From contig NZ_MAFC01000030.1 in the NCBI RefSeq assembly GCF_002013465.1, positions 1 to 64,000 of the forward strand: a DNA stretch of 64,000 nt, in the 5' to 3' direction. The first letter of the stretch is position 1; every line of letters starts with the position of its first letter. The notes under the pieces are model-generated. The model had not been told where the DNA came from, searched no databases, and saw only the letters and a list, made by a program, of their open reading frames with translations. A program made the translations under genes and the position numbers. Positions 12,001 through 17,045 of the stretch are shown one piece after another. This stretch comes from Mycobacterium sp. D16R12 (lineage in GTDB: Bacteria; Actinomycetota; Actinomycetes; Mycobacteriales; Mycobacteriaceae).

Positions 12001-12058
12001 ACCGCTGCGCGGCTGTCAGAGGTCCAAGAACGTCGGACTGCGTTCCATAGTTGAGCAT
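1..12058 (-). CDS. Trimodular NRPS with terminal reductase (C-A-T-E-C-A-T-C-A-T-R), C-terminus cut by window edge
   Basis: One uninterrupted minus-strand frame runs from the ATG at 12058 off the left edge, at least 4,018 codons. Approximate domains by residue: starter C 1-430 (HHVLLDG near 142), A1 435-940 (TSGSTGTPKG near 610), T1 (LGGDS near 980), E 1025-1470 (HHLAVDGVSWR near 1152), C2 1497-1936 (HHSVLDG), A2 1947-2447, T2 (GGDS near 2482), C3 2537-2990 (HHIAADG), A3 3004-3502, T3 (GGDS near 3537), R from 3583 (TGATGFLG near 3626, YGSSK near 3800). The R domain aligns end to end with the R domains of the two carboxylic acid reductases at 25-32 kb, so only about five or six residues should be missing. 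Family knowledge: the E domain makes residue 1 D-configured and the R domain releases an aldehyde or alcohol. Starting with C and no loading module suggests a donor supplied by another carrier. A2 and A3 have almost the same specificity residues; A1 differs. Product inferred as a siderophore from operon context, not proven. Confidence 0.93.
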   Translation of the reverse strand, partial: MLNYGTQSDVLGPLTAAQRSIWVAQQLRPEVPYNFAGFVTIDHDVDAEKLMVACESMAARFGTPCARLSIEDGEPVFVVDRSFPQIMPCIDLRAERDAVAAARRWMDEEYRRPIDLLSERLTHFALLRIADELSYFYMRTHHVLLDGYATNNLLRHIADVYSGSVAAETDVDFSEFSVIREADQKYQQSSRSDADFEYWKNVLSGPVETADLAGMERVVTPRHPLVRDLVCDELLSENGLGQFDVARVVATLATFFAKTTGRRDVSLSLPVSGRTTAALKRCGGMVSNLVPLFVTVDGGDTIGALDDQVAKAVVGALRHQQFRRWPELVIDAGRRDTNIEFGQVINVFDFADVFFFGPSEAVVNVLTTFPVQDIAINIYPRPGGGTSRIQFAWNPDRYTTAEIDRHIARLESLLGRLLGAAPSVVVGEVPLLDQRERALVLSQWSGAGLQAPVGVAPQLLAAAVAATPDAVAVVDGARELTYRELDEWSTRWARVLIETGVGPERAVGVAMDRRAELVVAWWAVAKAGGVYVPVDSAHPVERIATVLDSVAAVCVLTCGSDEVSGAGARPVLRIDGRDVSAQSAEPITDADRSVALRSQNTAYVIFTSGSTGTPKGVAVGHAGLPGVVAGQRDLLELRGDARVLMVASPTFDASVFEMVWAVGAGAALVVAPRDVYAADALTDFLLSQRVSAAVLTPTVLSSLDRSVLDTVRTLVTAGEDCPRELVDDWAPGRRLVNAYGPSESTIWSTSAPMAAGRPVGIGAPIPGVRTLVLDAGLNPTPIGVVGELYLAGPALASGYVGRAALTAERFVANPYGPCGARMYRTGDLVRWNADGALQYMGRADEQVKIRGNRIELGEVQAVLAGARGVEQAVVMVREDRPGDRRLVGYVTGAVDVAGTRVALGDRLPAYMIPSAIIVLDALPLTANGKLNLRALPAPEITAGYRAPSDDVEQTLAAVYAQVLGLPRVGVDDSFFDLGGDSIMSMQVVSRARAAGVLCRPRDVFVEQTVARLARVATTVIGDADVADAGLGELLATPVMRWLQGVPGEADQFNQTMVLTVPAAVTEADVVVVLQALLDRHPMLRLRAEDNGAQGWSLTVPDADAVDARNFLQSVDALSDEALVRARALLSPANGTMLSALWASSTAQLALVVHHLAVDGVSWRILLEDINIGWTQHRAGQPVALSPGGTSFARWAALLDEHARTAEVAEHLEAWKRVQAIPALLPAVRPELDTYATAHTMSASLDVETTRVLLSEAPTAFHAGVGDILLIALGMAVAQLSGNTGAPVGIDVEGHGRQEDLVASGKSPVDLSRTVGWFTSKYPVALSLGRPDWAQVSAGGSALGAVIKDAKEQLRALPEGITYGLLRYANPETDLAGAQPVIGFNYLGRLGGVGEQGGDLWLPSPDAVSAAAVAAAVPLALAHTVTLNAGVLESRTGTGPCLQANWTWASSIDDEQINLLSQLWIEALTGICAHVRGGGGGLTPSDIVPAHLTQQQIDELEQLHRVADVLPLTPLQQGLLFHATAHAGSDDVYAVQLDLTLAGTLDAPRLRDAVRTVVARHPNLAARFHPQFDPPVQSIPADPVTPWQHVEFAGTDIEDQIARLCAAERAAVCDLTHPPLFRVVLIGVGHDQHRLVLTSHHSVLDGWSLPILLQEIFAGYGGHSLPPAVPYRRFVTWLADQDLDAALSAWQDVLAGFETPALVGPSHKLGSGRRETQSLRLSGQATRALTDLARAHHTTVNTVLQAGWAQLLVWLTGQHDVAFGAAVSGRPAEVPGSESMVGLLINTVPVRARIAATTTTAELLEQLHGVSNRTLDHQHVALPEIHRVTGQDQLFDTLFVYENYPIDPAAFGTVMGTGELAITGFSSREATHYPLALQVTPGHELVLSIEHDTDVFDVESVVVLAGRLELVLAAMVADPLRRLSSVDVLGADERVLLDAMGNRAVLDQRATGVTIPELFSAQVARTADAVALSCRDRSWTYAAVERDSNRLAHFLIGLGAEPGRCVAVMFGRSAEGIIAILAVLKTGAAYVPIDPTVPDARIDFVVGDAKPVAVVTTAMLAGRFGTHDVVVVDIDNPAIDAQADASLPLPAAGDVAHIIYTSGTTGIPKGVATTHHNVTQLLESLHVGLPSGPGQVWSQWYSFAFDASVEEIWGALFHGSRLLVIPESIGPDEFQALLIDEHVTVLHQTPSAVSALSVEALQSVALVVAAEACSAELVDRWAPGRVMTNAYGPTETTMCVTVSKPLAAGSGTPTIGGPVPGAALFVLDAWLRPVPVGVVGELYVAGLGLGLGYVSRSSLTASRFVACPFGAPGERMYRTGDLVRWRADGNLQYLGRADEQVKIRGYRIELGEIQAALAEVVGVEQAVVIVREDRPGDKRLVGYVTQSPEAELAGGVDTAGVRVTLGERLPPYMVPAAVVVVGALPLTVNGKLDTRALPVPQYQETQYRAPSNAVEEILADIYAHVLGLERVGVDDSFFDLGGDSLSAMRLIAAVNKSMNTHLTVRALFDTPTIAQLVPGLRTDSGGRAPLVPVARPDVIPLSFSQRRLWFLDQLHGASPVYNMAVALRLSGQLDLDALGGALSDVVSRHESLRTVFRDEEGVPYQLVLAPDSAEFGWEVVDATAWSPAELDEAIGVAARHTFDLAAEIPMHAKLFTVSGDEHILVATVHHIAADGWSVAPLMRDLTVAYASRSGGHAPDWAPLPVQYADYTLWQRDQLGDLEDTESAIATQVAYWHDALAGMPEHLALPTDRPYPAVADYRGASVDLEWPEQLQHAVRALAREHGATSFMVIQAALTVLLSKITATSDVAVGFAVAGRDEPALDELVGFFVNTLVLRVDAGGDPTFADLLAQVRTRSLEALDHQDVPFEVLVERLNPIRSRSSHPLVQVGLTWQNLPGQDADGLGLGDLRITQIPVHTNTARMDLTFSLGERFTQAGELAGLGGAVEFRTDVFDRASVESLIARLRRVLEAVVANPSQRLSAVEVLDAAESDLLDQLGNRAALSTPVTPTSIPELFAAQVVSQPEAIAIRCGQRSWTYGELDAESNRMAHLLIEYGAGPGQCVALLSERRGEAIIAILAVLKSGAAYLPIAPAVPDARIEFMITDAGPIAAITSAALRSRLDGYTLPIIDISDPGVSTQPSTALAGAAADDIAHIVYTSGTTGIPKGVATTHHNVTQVLGYEHLGLPSGPGQVWSQWYSYAFDASVEEIWGPLLHGGSLVVVPESLVPEDFQEFLVSEGVTVLHQTPSAAAALSPQALEGMALVVAAEACSAEMVDRWAPGRLMVNAYGPTESTLCVTVSPPLAAGSGTPAIGVPVAGAALFVLDSWMRRVPVGVVGELYIAGHGLGAGYLHRSGLTASRFVACPFVAPGQEGLRMYRTGDLVRWGTGGTAGQLHYMGRADDQVKIRGYRIELGEIQTALSDLDGVEQAVVIVREDRPGDKRLVGYVTGAIEPAKARAELAERIPAYMVPAAVVVIDVLPLTVNGKLDTRALPEPQYQETQYRAPSNPVEETLAGLYADVLGLERVGVDDSFFDLGGDSLSAMRLIAAINKSMNTHLTVRALFDAPTVSSLSGQLDKHASDPRYVAVHGSGVTEVRAADLTLDKFIDAETLSAATTLPKPSGEARTVLLTGATGFLGRYLVLQWLEKLELLDGKLICLVRAASDEEARRRLEQIFDSGDPELLRHFHELAEDHLEVVAGDKGEADLGLTGETWQRLADTVDVIVDSAAVVSGALSYGELFGPNVAGTAELIRLALTTKLKMFTFVSTANVGDPVKKVAFTEDADIREICATRVIKDTYANGYGSSKWAGEVLLREAHDLCGLPIGVFRCDMILADTTYAGQLNSSDVFSKMILSIVTTGLAPKSFYRLDAEGNRRRAHFDGLPVEFVAEAITTLGVQVVDGFQTYHVMNPHDDGIGLDEYVDWLVEAGYPIERIDDFQDWLQRFGTGLHALPEKHRRNSVLQMYLTLVQDPERVSPIVPTTGSFAPADRFRAAVQEAKIGRDRDIPQVGAPNIVKYVTDM

Positions 12059-12147
12059 GAGGACGACGAACTCCCTACTTGGGCCTGCGTACTGGCGTCT
12101 GAAGAATCAGCGGTGAGATACCTTGCTGTGCAAGGCGAATAAGACCT

Positions 12148-12357
12148 CTATGCGAGTCGTTGGCGTAGGTCCTTGGGCCGTATGTCGGGCCATTGCTCAT
12201 CGATGTACTCGAGACACGCTGCGCGGCCCGCATGACCGTACGCCACGCGCCAGCCGGCCGGGGCATCGGCGAAGGACGGCCACAGGCTGTGTTGTTCCTG
12301 GTCGTTGACCAGAACGAAAAAACTGCCACTGTCATCGTCAAAGGGATTGGTTTGCAT
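12148..12357 (-). CDS. MbtH-like protein
   Basis: A 69-residue protein carrying the MbtH signature: N-x-E-x-Q-x-S-L-W-P as NDQEQHSLWP at residues 18-27, then P-x-GW, and WPDIRP near 56. The three conserved tryptophans are at 26, 36 and 56. MbtH proteins bind NRPS adenylation domains and are needed for their folding and activity. The start is supported by GAGGAAAG a few bases upstream of the ATG. It lies between the formyltransferase (69-nt gap) and the NRPS (89-nt gap) on the same strand, so it most likely serves the three A domains of that NRPS. Confidence 0.95.
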   Translation of the reverse strand: MQTNPFDDDSGSFFVLVNDQEQHSLWPSFADAPAGWRVAYGHAGRAACLEYIDEQWPDIRPKDLRQRLA

Positions 12358-12426
12358 CGACTTTCCTCATCATCATGACCCGAGCGCGACGGTGCTGCAG
12401 TCAGCACCGGATCTGCCGCCTCGGGA

Positions 12427-13365
12427 TCACGTGGGGCTGTTGAGATATCCCCCGCGCCGGAAGTACTCGTGGCCGCTGCGCTCGACGCCGTCCGCGCACC
12501 GAATGCGGGTGATCACCAGCCCGCGGTTACCGACGCGATAGGCATCAGAACCACACACCACCACGCCGCCTTCCTCCTGAACGATCACCCGCCCCGGTGT
12601 GCCGCCGTAGCGGGCCTCGGAAATGCGTGCCTCCAGGACCTCGATCCGCTCCCCGTCGTAGAACGTGAAGGGACGCGGATACGGATCCGACAGTGCGCGC
12701 ACGAATCGTTCGAGATCCTCGGCGGGCCAGGTCCAGTCGAGCGCGCTGTCGCGCTCAGAACGCTTGTGGCAGTACGTGCGTTCGGCCTTGTTCTGCGGCC
12801 GCCACACCGCGTTGCCGGACTCCAGGGCACCCAGCGCTTCGGCCAGCACCCCCGGGATCAGATCCATGCCGCGCAGCACCAGCTCGGTGCCGGTATCGGC
12901 CGGGCCGATCGGCAGCGAATGCTGCACCAGAATGTCACCGGTATCCAGGCCGCTATCCATGCGGTGCACGGTCAACCCGAATTCGGTCTCGCCACTGATC
13001 AACGACCAGAGGACAGGGGAAAATCCGGTGAATTTCGGTAGCAACGAATCATGGAAATTCAGGGTGCCGTGCGGCGGGAAATCATAAAGTTCGACGGGCA
13101 TCCGGTTGTACCAGCTATTGACGACGATGACATCAGGCTCGGCGCCCTTGACCAAATTGATGGTTTCGGCATCGACACGCGTCGTGAAATGCACGGGAAT
13201 GCCATGCTCACGTGCGAGTTCGTCGACCGGCGCCGACCAAATCGCCTTGTAGGCCTCCTCGCTGGACGGATGCGTGACCGCAAGCACAACCTCATGCCCC
13301 AGATCGACCAAGGCCTGCAAGGTTCGGTAACCCCAGACCTGATATCCGAACGACACAATGCGCAT
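12427..13365 (-). CDS. Formyltransferase, FxbA-like (probable N-hydroxyornithine formylation)
   Basis: A 312-residue member of the formyl-tetrahydrofolate-dependent formyltransferase fold (methionyl-tRNA and GAR formyltransferase family). The catalytic triad is visible: Asn103 and His105 in TLNFHDSLLP, and Asp141 in SGLDTGDI. The C-terminal part (YPRPFTFYDGERIEVLEA onward) looks like the C-terminal domain of methionyl-tRNA formyltransferases. It is unlikely to be the housekeeping fmt because it heads an operon with mbtH and an NRPS behind an iron box. In exochelin and coelichelin clusters such enzymes formylate N5-hydroxyornithine. RBS AAGGGG lies 7 nt before the ATG. Substrate is inferred from context; an ornithine hydroxylase is not in the window. 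Confidence 0.85.
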   Translation of the reverse strand: MRIVSFGYQVWGYRTLQALVDLGHEVVLAVTHPSSEEAYKAIWSAPVDELAREHGIPVHFTTRVDAETINLVKGAEPDVIVVNSWYNRMPVELYDFPPHGTLNFHDSLLPKFTGFSPVLWSLISGETEFGLTVHRMDSGLDTGDILVQHSLPIGPADTGTELVLRGMDLIPGVLAEALGALESGNAVWRPQNKAERTYCHKRSERDSALDWTWPAEDLERFVRALSDPYPRPFTFYDGERIEVLEARISEARYGGTPGRVIVQEEGGVVVCGSDAYRVGNRGLVITRIRCADGVERSGHEYFRRGGYLNSPT

Positions 13366-13454
13366 GTACGACCCCTTAGCTCTTAACCGCTGGTCAGGGG
13401 CTTATGCCCACAAACTGAACTCCACTGGCAGATCAGCCTAAGGGTTTCCTCAGG

Positions 13455-13473
13455 TTACGCAAGCCTTCCCTAA
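13455..13473 (-). promoter_or_regulatory. Probable IdeR/DtxR iron box
   Basis: The minus-strand sequence TTAGGGAAGGCTTGCGTAA matches the mycobacterial IdeR consensus TTAGGTTAGGCTAACCTAA at 14 of 19 positions, with both outer half-sites and the central GGCT intact. It sits about 90 bp upstream of the formyltransferase start, in the 187-bp gap after the MFS gene. A further TTAGGCT half-site lies just downstream towards the gene (about 13430). Iron-bound IdeR would repress the formyltransferase-mbtH-NRPS operon. Confidence 0.7.
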
Positions 13474-13552
13474 CCCGTACGGACGGACCTCAGGGTCGGG
13501 TATCAGGGCGCTAACCTGCATGGGCGCGCGGAACGAAACGTGGCGAAAATTT

Positions 13553-15133
13553 TCAGGCGTCGCCGCCCATCACTAACTTCCTTGGCAAAAAAACTGCCGG
13601 AACAATGGTGACCACCGCTAATGCAGCGGCCACGACGAATACCTCCGTGTACGCGTGCGAGAGCCATTGAGAAGCATTTATCGCAAAATCTGACGTGGGA
13701 TTCAGCACCGGGCCGTTCGATATTCCATGACTGCCGGCTCCTCCATCCGATACCGCCAATGAATCAGCCTGAATTCCGCCTCCGGCTCGATTGAATTGAT
13801 TGGTCAACAACGTTGCCATCAACGCGGCCCCCACCGATCCGCCCACTTGGTCGTTGACGCTCAGCAGCGTGGTGCCACGCGCGATCTGGGACGGTGCCAG
13901 CGACTGCACGCATGCCGCCGAGAGTGGCGTTGACGTGCAGCCAACCCCCATGCCCATGACCATCAACCCGGCCAGCAGTATCGGAGAGAAAACGGCTTGT
14001 CGTGCCACACCGAATGTGAAGATGCCCAGGCCCACCGCGATCAACCGAAGACCAAGCAACACGATCGTGCCTGGCCCGCGCCTGTCCATGAACATCCCCG
14101 CGAAGGGCATGGTCAGCACGAGACCGACTCCCATCGCCACCATGGACATCCCGGACTGCATCGGCGTTTGGTGCAGCACCACCTGGAAGTAACTCGGGAC
14201 GAGCAAGCTGACGCCGACAAAGGTGGCGGCGAAAGCGAACTGTGTGATGTTGGCCCACTTGACCACACGGTTTTCGAACAGCCGTAGGTCGACAAGAGGA
14301 TGTGACGCACGGTTCTTGGTGTGCACGACGAACGCGACAATCAGTGCGACACCGACGATGACGGGCACCAGGACATGCAGGTCGGCCATGCTGTCGCGCC
14401 CGGGGATGGCCGACATCCCCACCAGCAGTATCGCCACGCCGGGTGAGAGCAACAGCGCGCCGACGATATCGAGTTTCTCGGAGGGCTCAGGGTTGTCCCC
14501 GGGAAACATGAGTGCCGCAAGCACGATGGCGCTCAACCCGATCGGCAGGTTGATCAGGAAGATCCATTCCCAGCCGTAGCCACCGATCAGCCATCCACCC
14601 AAGATCGGCCCACCGATCGGGCCGAGCAGGAAGGGCACCGCCCCGATCGCGACCACTCGGCCAAGCCGCTTTGGACCCGCCTCGCGGGTCAAGATCATGA
14701 AGCTCAGCGGCATCAACATGCCACCGCCAACCCCTTGAATCACACGAAAAATGATGAGCAGCAAAATATTTGGGGCCACCGCGCACAACAACGAGCCAAT
14801 CGTGAATACCAGGACGGCACCCATGAACAGACGTTTGGTACCGAAGCGGTCGGCCGCCCATCCGGTCATCGGGATCACGGTCGCGAAGGCAAGCATGTAA
14901 CCGGCGATGGTCCAGGACACAACGGCCTGACTGGAACCGAACTCGGCGACAAAGGTGCGCTGAGCGACCGCCACCGCCGTACTGTCCAGAAACGCCATCA
15001 CACTGGCCAAACCGCAGATGCCCGCAATCCGCAGCAGCGAGGCGTCGAGCTTGTCGGGGCGCCCCGACTCAGTCACACCCCACTGCTCGGCCGGCCCGCT
15101 CGGCGCCGAGAGGGCGGTAGGCACGCTGTCCAT
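13553..15133 (-). CDS. MFS transporter, DHA2 (EmrB/QacA) family
   Basis: A 526-residue protein with a charged N-terminus and about 14 hydrophobic segments. Hallmarks are MAFLDSTAVAVA in TM1, GWAADRFGTKRL (loop 2-3 motif A) and GPIGGPILGGWL (motif C of drug/H+ antiporters). The family exports amphiphilic drugs and sometimes natural products. It lies on the same strand just before the siderophore-like operon but is separated from it by 187 bp with the iron box, so it is probably a separate transcript. There is a TATACT box 9 nt before the ATG, giving a nearly leaderless start. Export of the NRPS product is possible but unproven. Confidence 0.88.
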   Translation of the reverse strand: MDSVPTALSAPSGPAEQWGVTESGRPDKLDASLLRIAGICGLASVMAFLDSTAVAVAQRTFVAEFGSSQAVVSWTIAGYMLAFATVIPMTGWAADRFGTKRLFMGAVLVFTIGSLLCAVAPNILLLIIFRVIQGVGGGMLMPLSFMILTREAGPKRLGRVVAIGAVPFLLGPIGGPILGGWLIGGYGWEWIFLINLPIGLSAIVLAALMFPGDNPEPSEKLDIVGALLLSPGVAILLVGMSAIPGRDSMADLHVLVPVIVGVALIVAFVVHTKNRASHPLVDLRLFENRVVKWANITQFAFAATFVGVSLLVPSYFQVVLHQTPMQSGMSMVAMGVGLVLTMPFAGMFMDRRGPGTIVLLGLRLIAVGLGIFTFGVARQAVFSPILLAGLMVMGMGVGCTSTPLSAACVQSLAPSQIARGTTLLSVNDQVGGSVGAALMATLLTNQFNRAGGGIQADSLAVSDGGAGSHGISNGPVLNPTSDFAINASQWLSHAYTEVFVVAAALAVVTIVPAVFLPRKLVMGGDA

Positions 15134-15173
15134 AGGTCGGCGAGTATATCCACGTAGACGGGCCCGTTGGGGG

Positions 15174-16076
15174 CTACCTCAACGGGGCGGTCACCGCTTC
15201 TACCGGGGCTTCCGCGCTCCGTCCGCGGCTCGAATACCAACGGTAGTAATCGTTCTGCACCCGGCTCACGATTCCAGGCAGAACACGGTAGGAATCCCGG
15301 TACAGGATGCCCAGGGGGTTGTTCACCTCACGACTGCGACGCCTGATCGCGTCGACGACCATGTCGACGCCCTCCTCCAACGTCAGCGATGCGTACTGGC
15401 TCCAGTCCGACGGGGCAATCATGTCGGTCGTGACCAGTGGGAGATGAACATTGGTGACGCGCACTCCGTCGGCACGACTCTCGATGCCCGCGATACGCAG
15501 CACCGCGTCCAAGGCCGCCTTCGACCCGACATAGGCAGAGAACTCGGGCAGGTTGCCCAGCACTCCGATCGATGAGCTGTGCACGATATGCCCCGAGCCG
15601 CGCGCACGCATGCCCGGCAATAGGCGCAGCACCAGGCCCACACCACCGAGGTAGTTGATCGCCACGGTGCGCTCGTAATCGTGCAGCCGGTGTTCGGAGT
15701 CGGCGAGCGACCGCATGATCGACCTGCCCGCGTTCAGCACCAAAGTATCCGGTGCCCCAAAGCGTTCGAGCACTTCATTGGCGACCGCGTTCGCGCCGTC
15801 ACTCGTCGATAAATCGCCGGGCACGGCGTGCGCGACACCGCCTCGCACCGTGATCTCGCGCACGACGTCGTCGAGCTCATCGGCCCGGCGTGCGGTGACA
15901 ATCGCACGAGCCCCCACCTCCGCGACCCTCTCGGCCAGCCGCCGGCCGATCCCGCTGGAGGCGCCGGTGATCAACACCGTCCGGCCCCCCACCCGCTCGG
16001 ACAGCGTCGGAGTCCATGGGTAGCTGACGCTGACCGGTTTCGTAAGAACGTTGATCATGTGTCTGACGGCCCGCAT
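15174..16076 (-). CDS. Short-chain dehydrogenase/reductase
   Basis: A 300-residue classical SDR. The Rossmann motif TGASSGIG is near residue 35, the NAG motif in LVLNAGRS, then the catalytic serine in VHSSSIG and YVGSK (Tyr-x-x-x-Lys). About 100 residues follow the catalytic site, longer than a minimal SDR, as in mycobacterial SDRs of lipid metabolism. The ATG at 16076 is preferred over upstream in-frame codons because GGGAG lies 5 nt before it. It is 40 bp upstream of the MFS gene on the same strand. Substrate unknown. Confidence 0.85.
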   Translation of the reverse strand: MRAVRHMINVLTKPVSVSYPWTPTLSERVGGRTVLITGASSGIGRRLAERVAEVGARAIVTARRADELDDVVREITVRGGVAHAVPGDLSTSDGANAVANEVLERFGAPDTLVLNAGRSIMRSLADSEHRLHDYERTVAINYLGGVGLVLRLLPGMRARGSGHIVHSSSIGVLGNLPEFSAYVGSKAALDAVLRIAGIESRADGVRVTNVHLPLVTTDMIAPSDWSQYASLTLEEGVDMVVDAIRRRSREVNNPLGILYRDSYRVLPGIVSRVQNDYYRWYSSRGRSAEAPVEAVTAPLR

Positions 16077-16159
16077 CGGGTCTCCCATAGCTCGTGTGCT
16101 GCTGACTGTTTCGCGTTGCGCCGGCAGAGTCGAGGCGTGCTGCCCGAGCAATCATCATG

Positions 16160-16179
16160 TTGACATCAGCTGTTGTCAA
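16160..16179. promoter_or_regulatory. Near-perfect 20-bp palindrome in a divergent promoter region
   Basis: TTGACATCAGCTGTTGTCAA reads the same on both strands except for one symmetric mismatch pair (18 of 20 positions). It lies between the minus-strand SDR (start 16076) and the plus-strand lipoprotein (start 16241). This size and symmetry is typical of a dimeric repressor site; the regulator is not identified. Confidence 0.55.
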
Positions 16180-16240
16180 GATGGGATCCTGGTGGGCGAA
16201 TTTCGGCATACCAGCTTCGTGCCGTTTGCTATCGTTGCTG

Positions 16241-16870
16241 ATGGGCGCAAGTTTCGGGGGTCGGACGCGGTACGGCGCGACGCTCTTCCTCGTCGCCGCA
16301 TTCCTCTGTGCATGTGTGTCCCCCAGTAGCTCTGCCCGGCACGAGGAATGGTCTTCACTCGTCTCGATGCTCGCCGACCAGCAGAAGGCTCTGCATGAGA
16401 AGGACCCTCTGTACGACCTTCCCGGCACACCCCAGCCGACCACACGCAAGGACATCCGGGTAAAAGAACGCCAGTGGGGCCTGTACCTCGACGCCGACCA
16501 CCGGGAACTGTTGCAGATCTCCGACGGCCTGCGCGCCTTCTGTGGCTTCGATGACTTGTTCTCTCTCGCCGATTCGGCGCCCGGCTCGACGAACTGGGAG
16601 GGCATGAAGGCGTACCTCGAAGGCGCGTCACTGACTCCCGAATACTTCGGTGCCCACTCCTTCAACCAACTGATTCCCGTTCTCGGCACCGAGGACGACT
16701 ACGTGATGATCATCGCCGTTGCCCACTCGTACTTCAGCGATGAGCCGGGCACCGTGTTCGAGCTCGGCGGTAGTGGCCCCAACGGGATCGGCCAGTACCC
16801 GACACTGATGGACGCGGTGCGGATCAAGTCTGAGTGGTACCAGAGGGAACTCCGGAACACGAAGGCGTAG
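16241..16870 (+). CDS. Lipoprotein with SUKH (SMI1/KNR4)-like domain
   Basis: A 209-residue protein from the ATG at 16241, chosen because it gives a clean lipoprotein signal peptide (short Arg-containing n-region, hydrophobic core ATLFLVAAFL, then LCAC with the lipid-accepting Cys) and because TATCGT lies 5 nt upstream, a leaderless -10. The mature part has the SUKH pattern: a conserved acidic/aromatic start, RELLQISDG, a hydrophobic LIPVLGTEDDYVMI strand and a C-terminal W-Y-x-x-E-L helix. SUKH proteins are mostly cytoplasmic immunity or binding proteins, so a surface-anchored one is unusual. No toxin gene is adjacent. Function unknown. Confidence 0.7.
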   Translation: MGASFGGRTRYGATLFLVAAFLCACVSPSSSARHEEWSSLVSMLADQQKALHEKDPLYDLPGTPQPTTRKDIRVKERQWGLYLDADHRELLQISDGLRAFCGFDDLFSLADSAPGSTNWEGMKAYLEGASLTPEYFGAHSFNQLIPVLGTEDDYVMIIAVAHSYFSDEPGTVFELGGSGPNGIGQYPTLMDAVRIKSEWYQRELRNTKA

Positions 16871-17032
16871 GTGTGCGGGGAACCAAAACGTATGCGCGAT
16901 CGTCTGACCTAACAAGAGGAGCTTCCGGGGGGACACATGACATCGAGACCAGGCGTTGACCGCATAGCATCCGCTAACAGTTGTCGCGTTCCCCGATTTC
17001 CCCGGACGCACGCGCCGCGCACGGTCACCAGA

Positions 17033-17038
17033 TAGGTT
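17033..17038 (+). promoter_or_regulatory. Leaderless -10 box of the M48 protease gene
   Basis: TAGGTT fits TANNNT and ends 7 nt before the ATG at 17046, which has no ribosome binding site. This fixes the start at 17046 rather than the TTG at 17037. Confidence 0.5.
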
Positions 17039-17045
17039 GAATGCC

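Noticed and set aside
12427..13365. Housekeeping methionyl-tRNA formyltransferase (fmt)
   Set aside because: Fold and triad fit, but the operon with mbtH and an NRPS behind an iron box, and no neighbouring def or fmu genes, argue for natural-product formylation.
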